Source of the DNA: Anthostomella pinea
Taxonomy: Eukaryota > Ascomycota > Sordariomycetes > Xylariales > Xylariaceae
Direction: 5' to 3'
DNA length: 64,000 nt
NCBI GenBank assembly: GCA_963556695.1
Contig: CAUWAG010000013.1
Location: 868,001 to 932,000, forward strand
Shown: positions 1 through 12,637 of the stretch, piece after piece
How positions within the stretch are numbered: the first letter of the stretch is position 1
How the letters are laid out: every line of letters starts with the position of its first letter
Made by a program: the position numbers and the translations under genes
The notes under the pieces: generated by a model
Seen by the model: only the letters and a program-made list of their open reading frames with translations
What the model was told of the DNA's origin: nothing
Database searches by the model: none

Positions 1-1603
1 GAGATGGGAATATATGAAGAAGATACGGCTAACGACAGTGGCCGCCTGGCACTACGCGAAACTCGTGACTAGAGACAGGTCAGTTGGCAGGACTTTACAG
101 AAGTGGCTAGGTTGAGGGGTCCGGGAGACGGTGTCAGTCGTCCGTATATGGTCGAAGTGCTTGGACAGTAGGCGCGCAACCAGCTCAGGGGGAAGTTGCG
201 GCGAAATACGAGCGATCGAGTCCAAGCGCGACAGGCGCTACGCTACGGCAGATAGGTCCATAGTGAAACCACCGGGCATATGAGATTCCACTTACCACGG
301 CACTTTGATTATCTGTGTAGATGCCCTTCCCAGCAGCGGCGCGGCGCGACGGGTCCTCACGCGCGATTTTGAGGAACAAGTCCCCGCCATCATCCCCATC
401 TGGGACATCCCTCGCCGAGTCGGGGGGCGTTATCTGCTGTGCATCGTCGCCGCGTCTGCCCTCCAGAGCGCGTAGAGTAGTATCACGGTGATGGGAATCG
501 CCATATTCGTCACCTGTATCATATGCACGCGGAGATCGAAAGTTCATATCGAGGACAAGACTCCGTCGCTCGCCGGAGGATCTGAACGAGCGAATGGGTG
601 GGATAGACGCTGTGCCCCCCGACGCGTTGGAGTTCAGCGGCGGTCTGTACGATACCGGTGGTCTCCTCGTTATCGAATGTCTTCTGCTGTCATCGGACAC
701 AGACCTCTGCAGCGTTTTCGGCAGCAAAAGCTCACGCTGCCCTTGCGCCCACTCTTTCGTAGTCTCGTCGCCCAGCAGCCCTGTCTGGGCGTCCCCTGTC
801 GCGCCCAATGCCGTTGTGGTCGTTATCGTGGCAGGTGCGCGTCCCAAGGGTGGCCGAGCAAGCACGATAGTCTCGAAGGATTCTGATGGAGATAGCACGT
901 TAGCAAGGTGGTTAGGCACGGCGTTGGCAACTTTGTCGGTATTGGTGGCGGTGGTGGTGTCCAGCAAGGTGGTTCGCGTGCCACTCCGGGGCGATGTCGC
1001 GGGTGAGGAAGCGGCCGGAGTCTGAGATGTGAATGTGAACTTCCGAGACCTGACGGGACTGAATTGTTCTAGCGATAGTTCGGGTGACACAGGTCGCGTT
1101 GCGCTATTGTTGCTGAGCGTGCGCTGACGGCGATGTGTTGTCAGCGGGGGGGTTGTTTGCTTGGTTTGCTGGGTTTGCTGGGTTTCCTGGGTCGTGTTTG
1201 GGTGTGTTTCGGGGCGCTGATCCGGGTCGGGTGAGACAGGCGAGGCGGAGGCGTGCAGCAAGGCCGGCAAGGCAATTGACTCTCTCTTCAGATCGGCAAA
1301 GCGAAAGGCGGGCAGCTTGGAAGAGTTGTGGGATTGTCGGTGGTTGTGTAAGATGCTCTGCTTTGAAGGAGGGGAGGAAGAGCCCGGTGCACTAGTATTG
1401 AGCTGGTTGTGGTTATTGCCTGCATGTGGTGAATGGGAGAAGGATTGGCTGGTGGTGGTGGTGGTGGCAGCGGTCGTTACTGCCGCCGGGCCTGAGCCTG
1501 AGCCTGAGCCTGCACCCGCTACAACACCACCTGCACCACTACCAGCACCACCATCGGATGACGACCCATGGTGAGCATGGATTGCTTCGAAACCCGAGTC
1601 CAT
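1..1603 (-). CDS. Unrecognised Ser/Thr/Pro-rich fungal protein, 5' part, runs off left edge
   Basis: Exon 1 starts at an ATG at 1603 (MDSGFEAIHAHHG) and reads about 436 codons down to 296, where GTAAGT follows a complete codon. A CTGAC branch-like site and an acceptor (TCTCTAG) let an exon begin near 68 and stay open to the window edge (SRVSRSARRPLS...), so the gene probably continues leftwards. The protein has a Gly/Ala/Ser-rich N-terminus, then long low-complexity Ser/Thr/Pro/Gln stretches with many SP/TP sites. A conserved-looking acidic patch (GDDGGDLFLKIARED) lies near the exon end. The rest looks disordered and I cannot assign a function. The upstream frame beyond ATG 1603 was not needed. 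Exon 1 coding is well supported by its length and composition; the second exon is inferred. Confidence 0.65.
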
Positions 1604-4600
1604 CGCCTTCCTTTCTCCTTTCTCCTTTTGCGAGTTGCAGGTCCTGCTCGGACAATGCTAGGTCGGTTCACTCCTATCTGTTCTAGGATGTATCGTGTTT
1701 ATTCCAGGATCGTATGGGCTCAAGAAACACAATGGATTGTTGTTGCATAAGGTGGACAAGGAGATCCATGGACGGCGCAGGGTTTGGCGTCTGCGCGGGT
1801 GAGACCTGCAATGGATGGTGAAACCTAGAGGAAGCCCAGAGTTCACACCGAAGAAGGCAACAAAAGGAAAGCCGCAAGAGCGACGACTGCGGTGAGGATA
1901 GGACAGGTCAGAATGTGTTTGCCTTCCGAGATACCTTCAGGAGCAGAAAGATAGACTCGAGACTCGAGAGGACCGATGGCAGAATGAGGCGAGGGCGACG
2001 CGGAGCATGTGTGCCAGGGTCAACGTGTAATTCCCCAGTGGACAGTGGACCACTCCCTGGTATTCGACGAGTTGACTCGTCAACTTGGGCAGCAAGAGGA
2101 GGGATCCTGGTTCATTTCGAGGTTCGACGCTTCTTTGTTCGTGTGTTCGCTTCTCGTTTGCCGGGCTTGGGCAAGGGGCAAGGGGCAAGGGGCATGCCTA
2201 CGCTTCAAATACGATAGAACTAGCAGAACAAGCGGCGGTGGTTGGGATCCCAAGTTCACAACTCCCTCGAACCTCAAGCCTCGCAAGTAGCTTTGGACCT
2301 TGCCAATGTTGCCATGCAAGCTGGCAAGGCGAACCAATGATGCGTTGTCACTAGGTACGCCACGGACTCACAGACTCGGGGGCCACCACTGCAAGTGCTT
2401 GACGCGATGCGACGGTGCCAAACCAACACGGACCCTCGGGAGTGGGCGCACACCACACATCGCTTCACAACTTCACAAAGCCATGCCACATTGACGCATG
2501 GGTGATCTGACGATGCGAGGGGACCTGTGAGGCTGTGGCTCGTGAGCTGCATGCCCGTGGTCTCTCATGATGGAAGAACCCCTAACCCCATACACGGCTA
2601 ACCGCGTCGATCGAGCTTAGGGGGTTTATCAGGTTCACCATCTGGGCCTGGGCCCTGAGAATCTCATCATTCTGACTGGCATCTTTATTATCTTTTATGT
2701 AGGTAGGATCTCCCAAGCGCTCGTTTGACTTCAGACAAGCGCCTGTTTGGCTTCAGCTAATCGTGTTATTAGTCGCGGGGCAGTGTCATCTCGGAGATGT
2801 GATCGAGCTGGCCGTCAGGCGGTGTCGTTAGACTCAAGCTGGATCCCTTCAGATAGACTGCCGACGCCAGTACTTATTTAATTGCAGAATAGGAAAAGAC
2901 GGAAGGCCAGCCGGAAAGACAAGACGGTACCTTACTCGAAGGATTGGCTTTTGATGCGCGCACCAACCAGAAGCGCCAATTGATGCTCAGGAGGGAGGCT
3001 GGGACGAACGCACATAGGTCTGAGAGCCGGCGTGCTAGACTACCAGGCAGCCTGTCGACGGTCATCTAAAACTCCGAGCAGCTTACCGTTTCAAGTCTTT
3101 CATGTCCATCACCATGTCGCAACGGATCGTCAACGAATGCGACCTTAGAGGAGTCCTCCTCCTATCAGGCTGTCTCATCTGTCTCAAGGTTTAGTCGACC
3201 ACCTTTATGATATTCATGATATTGAAAGACTGTTATGATATTGCATCTTCCCAAAACAGGAGCGGTACGAACTGATAGAGGAGCAGGCCAGCACTCTGCA
3301 TTATCACAACACGCGCACCGCAGATGTATGTCATCCGATGCAGTTCGACTCTCTAGCATCGTTGCACGCGGCTATCTGCTGCTGCTGCAGGGGGATGCAG
3401 TAGTTGCGCTCAGTGCCTTGCAGCTAGGGTTTCGAAGTGGATACTGGGCTGAATTTGCAAACCGCAGAGTCAGTTGTGATTGTGCAACATTATCTGCTCC
3501 TCACTTTGGTACCTCTGATAATAAACAAACAGCTTGGAGTGGGAATGCAATATGTATTCAACGTATGAGAGGCTCATTGTTGAGCGCGCCGAGTGACTTG
3601 GGTGCCCGCGACGTCGTTGAAACATTGAGGTCCAGTCTGAGATATCGGAGCTGGTTCACCCGTATCTCCGACCACCCCTTTATCCCACGGGGAACACGGC
3701 CGCAAACGGGCAGATGTCCCGGTATGATGGGATTCTGTCATTTCGATCAACGTCGCCTTCGATGGGCAGCCGCAGGGACGGAATCCTTGGAATTTCCGCT
3801 TGCGGCACACCATTGCAGTTTTGGGCAAGACTCGCAGACGACCCTGCAGTAGATCAAACAGATAGCGACGCCTCGGCGACAGAACAATATGATAGATCAT
3901 AAAACCCCTGATATCAATGAAGTTGTGCGTATCTCACTCGCCGTGTTGGTCGTGTTTGCTTTTGAACGTTTCAACTCTACAGTAGCCTTGCAGACCGTCA
4001 CTACCGGTGCCTCGGGACTTATCATTGCCTAATAACAAAGACCCCTTTTCCATCGCTGGGAAATGGTGATTGCTTTCGACTTCGAACCCTGCAGCCAGGG
4101 GTCGAGCTGCTGAATGGGTTTGTCCATCGAGCATGCTTGCGCATTCGGTCAGAGACAGCACTTGCTTGGCGTGGCCGAAAACACGCAAAAGCCCGGCTCT
4201 CATCATCATACTCCAGAGACAAAATGCAATGAAGAGAGATTGCGAGGAGGAATCGGAGTCATGGACACGGATCTGGCAGTGCTCATTGCCTCGCCGTTGT
4301 CATCGTCTTCGGCGCGTCAATGCTCACGTTGCTCGGCCTCTTTTCTTCTCCGGTAGCCTGTATGTGACCACGGAACCAGAGAGCAGGCACGGACAGCTCT
4401 ACGGCACGATGCCGAAGTGAACGCCCTTCAAGTGTCCATTTCATCAACCCCGGATTCCATGCTTTGAGCACTTGAGGCAGACCCTGCGATGTTGCCTGGT
4501 GGAGCCTCAATCCCATGTCTCTATGCCGGTACTCCATGCCCAGCTTCTTATTAGGACGAACTGCTGCATGAACTAAGGACTTGCGGGTTCGGCCCAAGAT

Positions 4601-7370
4601 CTTGAGACGAACACGCTCGGAAGCCAGGACGCCAGGCCGCCAGGCCGTCTTTCGAATGTGTTGGTACCGTAAAAGCTCATGATGTCGTCGCGGCTTCGAC
4701 CTGGCTGCATGATGTTCAAAGTACCCAGGATATCATGTCACCTATCATGTCAGTCATAGCGATCTGGAGGGTGCGAGAGTAGAATCACCACCACATGTCC
4801 ACTTGGGTGACAGTGCTGTTACGGGAGTGAATGCAACGCCAAAGCTCGACGAGTCTGGCTGCTCGGCCTGGTATGTCTGGTATCATCAGCTCGCCCTCCC
4901 CTAACACCCATAAGGGCCGATGAGTTTCGTGCTTCCTACCCAAGTGTTGATAGTCGCGACCCTGGCAGAGGTGTTGTGCGCGTATATTGAACGATGCCGG
5001 AGCCATGTCTTCAACCACCGCAGACCATGGTGAGTATTTTGGGCTCAGTCGGGACTGGCAGATCAGGCAGCTGTCAGGCTCTCGCTAGGTACACTCAAGT
5101 GGAGGCCTTTCCTGAGGCTTAGCAGCACGCGTCAGTGATGGAGCAGTTCAGAATAGCACCCAAGGAGTCCAGGATCAATGGGCGTTTGTTGGAACTTTGA
5201 CTGAAGGTACTATTTTTGAGGTTCATTGCGTGGCGGATGATCAGTCCTGATCCTTCGTTGCCTCGTTGTCGGGACGACTTGCGCGCGCATTGAGGCAGAG
5301 TTCGAGTCAAGTGGACCGAGTTTGTTGTTGAAGCGTTGTTCCAATTGGGGGGTTAAACTCCGACGTTTCAGAAACTGCCAAGTCGATTCAGAAAGTAGCT
5401 GAGAATAGTATCAGCAGCCGGCGAGCCGCCAGTACGCGCCAGCGTTTTTATTATTTGAGGGCCTTCATCACAGTTTTGTTCGGACCGGGGCTATATTCCG
5501 ATTATAGTAGGGGGGCTCGAGGCCACCCGCGATCTGACAACTTCGGCAGGGCGCGGGACTGGTTCCGTCCTCGGTGCCGCTTATTTCTGCTGCCGCTGCT
5601 GCTGCTGCCAACGTGCGAGCTCATTCCATGTGAGCATTTTCATCAGCATTTCACTTCCCGCGCCCTTGAGATAGATACCCGATCACGCGGGGTAGTAAGC
5701 CATATTTTTCCACTTCATGGCTCATGGAAGACGAGGCTCTGTACCATGTTAAGTACTTTAAATTCGAATAGGTTTGGCTTGGATATCGATTTGAGGTCTG
5801 GGGACCACTTCAAGACATAATATTCTCGCATAGTCCTAAGCGAGCGACGACTGCTGAGAGGTAATGTCACGCTCACGACTTTGTTTTCATATCGGTTGCC
5901 GAAACCAGTCTGGATTCTTGACTATGGCAACTTCCAAGGGCCTCCAGCGGCGCGGGGGACAAGTCGCAAAAGAACTTCCAGCGGCCCTTTGATACTATAT
6001 ATAGCCAGCCACTTGGACCGATTTCACCAGTATGATGCCTGTTGATTGGACATTAATTGGACGGAATGCAGGATCCAACGAACATAACTCGAGAACATCT
6101 CAGCGGAGAGTTTCGTGGAAGCAAGCAGTCAAGTGCCTCCATGTTGACGTTGCTGGTATTGCCCTTGGTGTCACGGTGCAATGAAGGTGATGCTGTCTGA
6201 AAGATCACAGACTGAGAATGGGACGCGATTCAGACAGAAAACAAGTGTACAGACAGCCGGGCCGGCGGTGACGAGACCCACGGCCGCTTCGGTGCATACA
6301 TGTAGATGCATGAGACTACAGCAACAGCTGTTTTTGCTGACCGGCTGGCGATGCATAGGTAGATGGGAACAACTTTAAGCGGGATGGAGCCGCGCAAGCC
6401 AGTGCTGCCAGGGCTGCATTCCTCAGACTCTTGGGGAGAGGAGTGAGGACTGGTGATGGATGGCTTGCACCGCGACCCTTCTCGACTGCCAAACGTGTGT
6501 ACTTGTCGCTGCGAACCAGAAGATCTGGAGGATCTCGACGGTCTCCTGATCCAATCATCCAAGCCACGATGCATGCTGCTTATTATTCCTTGGCGGAGGA
6601 AGGCGGTCGATTGGCGTCGTTTAAATTATCGGCTGCAGTGCAATTTGGGTGGCGGGCGCTGATTGGTCCAGCGTTGGCGCCCACTCGAATGCATGCATCA
6701 CCCCCATCACGCTACCCTGGCTATTTTTAGCCGTGCCCCATCAGACCGCTGCCCCCCTGCCCGCTGTCTCCCATTTCTCCCATGTCTGGTCCGTGTCTCG
6801 TTTCGCAAACACCGACTCTTGCGACAGGCCAGCCACTCAGAGCGGCCCTTGAGACTCTGGGAGCAGCGAGACCGGCCACGCACCGTGCTAGGCACAATAC
6901 GCGTCGCATAGCGCCCAACACCCACAGACGACCCGTCTCCATACCACTGGGCACTCGCAAGTGAGAGTGCGGTATGTTTCGCGACGAATGCTCTCCAAGG
7001 CAATTATAGGAAGATGCTCAAGCGCAAGCGGATCGAGGTTACAGAAGTTAGCCGCTGCAACGGGTGTTGCTGGTGGTGACTCGTGACAGGTGTGTGAAGA
7101 GGCATGGCGTTGCATGGACATGGCACAGGCCGAGGAAGAGCGAAAGGGGGTGGCTCCGAGTAGAAGCCTGCTAGCGCTTGGAGCCGAGGTCAGGTAGCCG
7201 CCTTGTCTTCAGCCTCGCTATTCTCTACTAGGTTATACCTCGACGATACCGCTCCTCGTCGCCCCGTGCTAAGGCCAAGCTGTCCGCCCTCGATAGCGCA
7301 TCCATCTCCTGTAGGTACACAGTACAGTATCCATCACTAGGGCCAGTGTGAGGCTAGTGCCAACTTAACT
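1604..7370. other. Long intergenic region, no supported gene
   Basis: Open frames here are short, mostly lack ATG starts or codon bias, and show no domain I recognise. The longest (3235-3852, plus) reads as random composition. The region presumably holds the promoter of the leftward gene starting at 1603 and distal regulatory sequence for the phosphatase gene to the right. No tRNA, transposon termini or tandem arrays were seen. Confidence 0.5.
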
Positions 7371-7445
7371 GTGCCCACTGCCAGTTCCCACTACCGCTGG
7401 GGCTGCACATGCGCCTTCCGCCCGCAACCATCGCCTGCGCCCGCC

Positions 7446-7482
7446 CACACGCACGGACGCACGGACGCACGCACGCACACAC
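7446..7482. repeat. CACG/GACG-type tetranucleotide microsatellite
   Basis: Imperfect repeats of ACGC/ACGG units in the long GC-rich leader upstream of the phosphatase gene. No coding support. Confidence 0.7.
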
Positions 7483-7724
7483 TCCGTGACTGCATGTCCA
7501 GTCCCCTTGTCCCTTGTCCTCCCCGTTTCGAATGCCTGTGTGCTGCCAGAGCCAGCCAGCCAGCCCAGTTGACAGTGGACGCAGGCACCAGCGCCAGCGC
7601 CAGGAATACTAGCACAGGCACCAAACAGCGCTTCTCTGTCCAGTCTGTCTGTCAACCTGTCAGTCAACCTGTAGGCTGTCTGTCAGTCAGTCAGAGAGTC
7701 CTTCTCCCTCACTTCCACCTCAAC

Positions 7725-7761
7725 ATACCTACCTACCACCTACCTACCTACCTACCTACCT
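7725..7761. repeat. (CCTA)n microsatellite
   Basis: Near-perfect run of CCTA/CTAC units (two blocks separated by ACCACC). A GTCA/GTCT-rich stretch precedes it at about 7640-7694. It sits 0.7 kb upstream of the phosphatase start codon, in probable 5' leader or promoter DNA. Confidence 0.8.
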
Positions 7762-8483
7762 GAACACACCAACACTGACGCATGACACGGTCACTCGGTC
7801 GTGCCGCCGTACCGCCAACCGCCCGCTCCGTCTACCGTCTACCGTCTGTCATCACTCCCTCTTCCTCCCCTGTGTCAGGTATCATGGTACTCTAGGTCCT
7901 TCCGAATGGCCATCGACCTCTAGCCACCCGATTCAATTGGAATCCCGAAACACTCCCGCCCTTCTAATTTTACCCATACCTACATTCCAATACCGATACT
8001 GTCTGTTTTCTTGACCACCCGGCCTTCCGTCGCCTCCTTCCTCTCTGTACATCGTCAGCCTTTGTGTGATCCCGACTGCCAGATCCTCAAGTCAACCGTT
8101 CGCCTTGGGCGCGCACCGTACCGTGCGTAATCTTTTCTGGAATTGAAGATCATATCATACGCCACACGCTGGACCAACTCGCGTGGCTCTGTTGACGCGG
8201 AGAAGCGAAGGGGTCAGGTGCAGGTGTAGGATTCAGCAGCGCTGTCCCAGTATTACGCCTTGTCTTTACCGCCAAGTTGCGACCAACATTCTTTCGAACA
8301 CCATTTAACGCGGCATTTACCACTTTCTATCGAATCGTTAGCGAATCGAGCGAGAGTCTGATATTCCTTAATTTACCGACACCATATCCGTCTGCCATTG
8401 GATTCAAAAATTGGAGCATGAAAGAGTAGGAAAAGAAGAGCGCTTTGTGGTCGTTCTTAATCAGACTATTATCGACGTCGAAC
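7762..8483 (+). promoter_or_regulatory. Pyrimidine-rich proximal promoter and 5' leader of the phosphatase gene
   Basis: A CT-rich stretch (about 7790-8060) of the sort common just upstream of highly regulated fungal genes leads into AT-richer sequence and the ATG at 8484. Several short ATG-initiated frames lie upstream, so upstream-ORF control is possible. A leader intron cannot be excluded. Inference from composition only. Confidence 0.35.
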
Positions 8484-10955
8484 ATGCCTTCCGCTGCCGC
8501 TCGACGAATCTATGAGGACCAGATACCCTCATTTATGTCCATATACGACCCTTCCGCCGACAGCATAGACGATCGAGACCTAGTTACCGTGGTGGACGAC
8601 AAGTTCCTGGAGATGGAGCCGTCTTGCGCATCCGGGCAACTCACTAAGGGCGTACTACAACAGCAGCACCATCTGCGACCTTTGCCCACGGATCGCGCCC
8701 ACCGGTACCATGATAGCACATCAACACAGAACTCCGAGTCTGCTGACTCTTCTCCCACGACGACACTGACCACCGACACTTCCTCGCTATCTGACCCTTC
8801 CCCTTCTTCGTCGCCGGATTCTCCCGTTAATCTAATACCTCTGAACTCGTTTCCGGCTAGCACATTTGGCGAATTGCCATCTACCATGAACAGCCTTCAA
8901 ATCATGGGTACCAATACTTCGAGCACTCTCCAGCGGCCCATGACCTCCCCGTCTCCAAGAAGGGCAAGGAACATGAAGGGTCTATCGATACAGCCAACCT
9001 TTGCCACTTCCTTGTCCTCGACTCTGGTCTCCGAGCCGTCGTCTCCCTCTTTCATCAAGCCCCAGATCCCAGCACCGAAGAGAAAGCCCAGCCAGCTAAG
9101 TCTGAAGACCGATTCCACAGGCCTCAATGTTCGCCCACCCACTCTCGAGCTTCCCAGCTCGCCAGGCCTTGCTCCCATGTTGCAAAGAAGATCTCTCAAG
9201 CACTCAACATCATCACCTCATATGCTATCAGGTCTGAAATCCGCAGGTTTCGGCCCCTCTGGTGGTATGACGTTCCCAACTGTTTTCGAACGCGGCACTT
9301 CAGGTCTGTCGGAAGTACTACGACCAACAAAGCAGGTAACGATACCCGCCAACTATGAATCTACGATTGCCGAAGAAGACTCGCCAATCAGGACTCAGCA
9401 TGCAAACCGGGCGGCAATGGACTTTGAACCATTTCACGAGCCGGAAAATAACGAGGACCAGAAATCACCAGGCTATCCTAATGGGCCTATTGCCATCTAC
9501 GAGGATAATGTGTACCTCTATCTAGAGCCTACTGCGGATGAAGCGTCCAAGTTCGATGTCGTGATCAACGTGGCCCGAGAGGTACTCAACCCATTCGAAG
9601 CATCCGTCAAGGGTAAAGATCAGACCAACCCTAAACCAGCCCATGGCGATCTACCATCGGTCACAGTGGATTCCCCCATCCCAGATACCGCCATGACCAA
9701 CGACAGCTTTGCGACAGCATTCGAGTTTCCGCCGCGAGACGCCACAGGCCCAGAGACACCCACTACTCCCAAGGCGCTATCCTGGAATGAGCCCGAGTAT
9801 ATTCACATGCCGTGGGATCACAACACCGACATCGCTACGGATCTCATGTCGCTCTGCGAGACTATTGAGGAACGCACCAAGGAGGGCAAGAAGGTCCTCA
9901 TACATTGTCAACAAGGCGCGAGCCGTTCCGCCAGTTTGATCATTGCTTACGGTCTCTACCAAAATCCGAGATTGACCGTCAACGATGCTTACTACTCAGC
10001 GCAGACCAAGAGCAAATGGATCAGTCCCAATATGCGTCTGATGTACTGCCTGCAAGACTTTCAGAAAGAGGTTTCGAAAAGAAAGCTACCACCTCGATCC
10101 GCCGCCGGACCTAGAGGCGGGAGAAGTCCCACAAAGCATCGCCTTACCCTTTCTGCTGATGCTATCGACATGAAGCCCAAGGAACCAATGACTGCACCTC
10201 TTCCAGGTGCAGACATGGTGACCACGAAAAGCGCCAGTCCCAACAGGAGTCCCACTCATTCTCGCGGCAAATCTACTCCCAATATAGACGCCATTACACC
10301 GGGCCCGTCCTCCGCACCTTCGAGTCTATCGTGGTCAGAACAAGACATTGAGATGAGCCCTAGTCGCCCCAAACAGTTTGGCTTTGGGACTTCTCTAGAA
10401 CCGCCCAAGTCATGCGAGAGGAAACGACCGGAGCCAAAACACTTGACATCATTTCCACCCCCCTCGTCATCCTTCTTCAAACCTCCACCGTCACCTGGGT
10501 TTGGCTCAATGGGCTTTTCAAATGGCACTCGACGCTTCCAGCCCCCGCCGTCACCTGGTTTTGGTCATATGGGATTCTCGGGTGGTCCACAAAGCTTCGG
10601 ATTCTCCAACCCCTTCATTGAGCAGCAGTCGTCATTCCACGAGGCGAACGAGGTAGTAACTCAACAACGAGGCATAGCAATAGCCCCTGCTTTGCCAGAC
10701 GATGATGCCCTGATGTCACCAAGAGCCGAAACTATGACTAACAATCCCCTTCACGACTCCTATTCAGAGCTAGCCGGGATGAAGTTCGTTGAGGTACCGC
10801 CGACTCCGACTGAAGGTCTTTTCTCCCCACGTCAAACGACGTTCCCAAGGGATCCATTCCTCCCTTTCGCGCGCCCTACCCAGGTCACCGATCCAAGAAG
10901 CCCCCCTACCAAAGGAGAGACTCCGATCACCCGCTCGATTGACGATGTATTATAG
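8484..10955 (+). CDS. Dual-specificity (MAP kinase) protein phosphatase, Msg5/Pmp1-like
   Basis: Uninterrupted 823-codon frame from ATG 8484 (MPSAAARRIYED); the frame is open further upstream but without another ATG. The DSPc domain spans roughly residues 340-540. It opens with GPIAIYEDNVYLYLEPTADE, contains PWDHNTDIA (with the usual general-acid Asp), and carries the P-loop HCQQGASRSAS with Cys475 and Arg481, then AYYSAQTKSKWISPN. This is the HCx5R signature of Tyr/Thr phosphatases that switch off MAP kinases. Long disordered N- and C-terminal tails are rich in SP/TP. Two stretches fit MAPK D-site docking motifs: KRKPSQLSL (from residue 199) and KHRLTL (from 551). A PPPSPGFGxMGFS unit occurs twice in the C-tail. 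Family assignment is firm; the identity of the target kinase is inferred. Confidence 0.92.
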   Translation: MPSAAARRIYEDQIPSFMSIYDPSADSIDDRDLVTVVDDKFLEMEPSCASGQLTKGVLQQQHHLRPLPTDRAHRYHDSTSTQNSESADSSPTTTLTTDTSSLSDPSPSSSPDSPVNLIPLNSFPASTFGELPSTMNSLQIMGTNTSSTLQRPMTSPSPRRARNMKGLSIQPTFATSLSSTLVSEPSSPSFIKPQIPAPKRKPSQLSLKTDSTGLNVRPPTLELPSSPGLAPMLQRRSLKHSTSSPHMLSGLKSAGFGPSGGMTFPTVFERGTSGLSEVLRPTKQVTIPANYESTIAEEDSPIRTQHANRAAMDFEPFHEPENNEDQKSPGYPNGPIAIYEDNVYLYLEPTADEASKFDVVINVAREVLNPFEASVKGKDQTNPKPAHGDLPSVTVDSPIPDTAMTNDSFATAFEFPPRDATGPETPTTPKALSWNEPEYIHMPWDHNTDIATDLMSLCETIEERTKEGKKVLIHCQQGASRSASLIIAYGLYQNPRLTVNDAYYSAQTKSKWISPNMRLMYCLQDFQKEVSKRKLPPRSAAGPRGGRSPTKHRLTLSADAIDMKPKEPMTAPLPGADMVTTKSASPNRSPTHSRGKSTPNIDAITPGPSSAPSSLSWSEQDIEMSPSRPKQFGFGTSLEPPKSCERKRPEPKHLTSFPPPSSSFFKPPPSPGFGSMGFSNGTRRFQPPPSPGFGHMGFSGGPQSFGFSNPFIEQQSSFHEANEVVTQQRGIAIAPALPDDDALMSPRAETMTNNPLHDSYSELAGMKFVEVPPTPTEGLFSPRQTTFPRDPFLPFARPTQVTDPRSPPTKGETPITRSIDDVL

Positions 10956-12637
10956 TTGAACTACCACGATGGAACGCACGGCGGCAATCCCTAAAACCCT
11001 CACGGCTAAGATCTCGTCTCCATTGCTTATAGCCGTGACGCCTGCATTTGGTCTCGAAGCCTTCTTTGAATTACGTATATTGGCGGTGTCTTGCATGTGG
11101 TGCCTTTCCTCTGCAAGTTCTACTCAGTGGAGTTGGACATAATCCAGGCTGGGATCACAGCATATGGCACATCGAAATACCCTTAGGGTCTTACGATTGC
11201 CTATACACGGCTTCTCTCCCACAACACTGAGGAGAACGATCGTCTTTTCATTTGTCTACACACACAACTACTGGACCACCCTTTTGATTCTTCGAGATTT
11301 TCTTTTATATATTCGACTGCGGCATAGCAGAGCACTGGCACGGCGAAACCGGATACCCCCGGATGGCATGATGGCGATGCGAGGTGGGAACGGAAAGCAA
11401 TTGGCTACCTGATTTGTTTCTGGTTGATGTGATCAACTCAACGGCAATGTATAATTCAAGGAGTGATCGGAGTCACAGGGGATGAGATCAAGAAACATAT
11501 TCAGGAAGCGTTTAACAAGCGTCGAGAGGGAACGGCAAAGGCATGGGTACGCAAAGGGTTATCACGCCCCGCGCCGACACGGATCTGTGTACGGTCCCTG
11601 GATCTCGAATGCCTTTTGCACCATGCGAGCGAGTCGAGCAAACGCTACGAGCCCTCAGCCACGCCAACCTTCTACAGCCTCAAGCGGAAGGTGAATGACA
11701 CACGATTTGATCAATGAGGAGTTGAATAAGCGTCGCGGGCTAGCGGAACATGCGAGCAGCAAGCAAGCAGAGGCGTTGGAGGAGTATGGAAAACGGGGGA
11801 ACAAGGGAGAGGAAACGCCGGTGCCAGAATCAAGGTATCTGATGCACCCGTCCGCTTTGTACATATAGCTCATGAACACAACCCAATACGAGATGCCACC
11901 GAACAGGCTGTGTTGTTCGTGATCAACTCGGCCTGTTTTACGACTGTGACATGATATGCAAGCGCCAATGTGTGGGGCAGGCAGAGAGCAATGGAGGGCT
12001 TCTATATATCGAAACAGGCAGTGAATAAGGAGCGGGCACAGTAGACTCTAGATGTAGGCTCGCGGTCAAATTCCTTTCCCGTAAAGTCATGAGTTTAAAT
12101 CACATTATTCACATCCACATTCCTCTTTTCTCCGTGATAGAGATGTTTTCCAACCCGTCTCGTGAGTTTGTGCTGCATCCAGACCGCGAGACGCCGCCGA
12201 TCAGATGTTCCCGGGATCGACCGAACTCTGCAGCCTGTAGCTGTTGATATACCTACCGTAGACAGGCGGTGTTTCCGTGAGTTAAGCGGGGGGCTTCATC
12301 CTCATCGATATTGATACCGCCTGGGTGGCTAGGAACAACAAGGGGCAGCTAGCCCGTCGACCAGTATTGTATATTGAATGCGCAGGGCCAACCCCAACCT
12401 AGCAGACCGAAAAGGGGCAAATAGGGGGTTTATTTTATGGGGAGGAGGGTGAACATTGGCAGTCGGGCCCAGTTGCAGATGGACGAGGGCGACCCTTTGG
12501 ATGGTAGCGAGCGGTCGGATAGCACGGTTTCTTCACAGCAGCTACCTTACGCCAGGTTCGCCCGGACATGCATGCATACATACATCTTCCTAGGTATTCA
12601 CCATGCATACCTAGCTAGGTACTCTTTAAGCATCAAC
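10956..12637. other. Intergenic region between convergent genes
   Basis: Holds the 3' flanks of the phosphatase and glucosaminidase genes. No coding frame with a plausible start, splice structure or domain was found. AT-richer patches and short ATGs occur but nothing recognisable. Confidence 0.5.

Noticed and set aside
3235..3852. Plus-strand frame of about 205 codons
   Set aside because: Random-looking composition, no domain, no splice support, and competing frames on the other strand.
8445..8483. N-terminal extension of the phosphatase
   Set aside because: The frame is open but starts at TTG, not ATG; the first ATG is 8484. The same reasoning removed upstream extensions of SWC5 and the transposase.
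12050..12110. tRNA-like T-loop sequence (GGTCAAATTCC)
   Set aside because: No matching acceptor stem, D-arm or anticodon arm could be folded around it.
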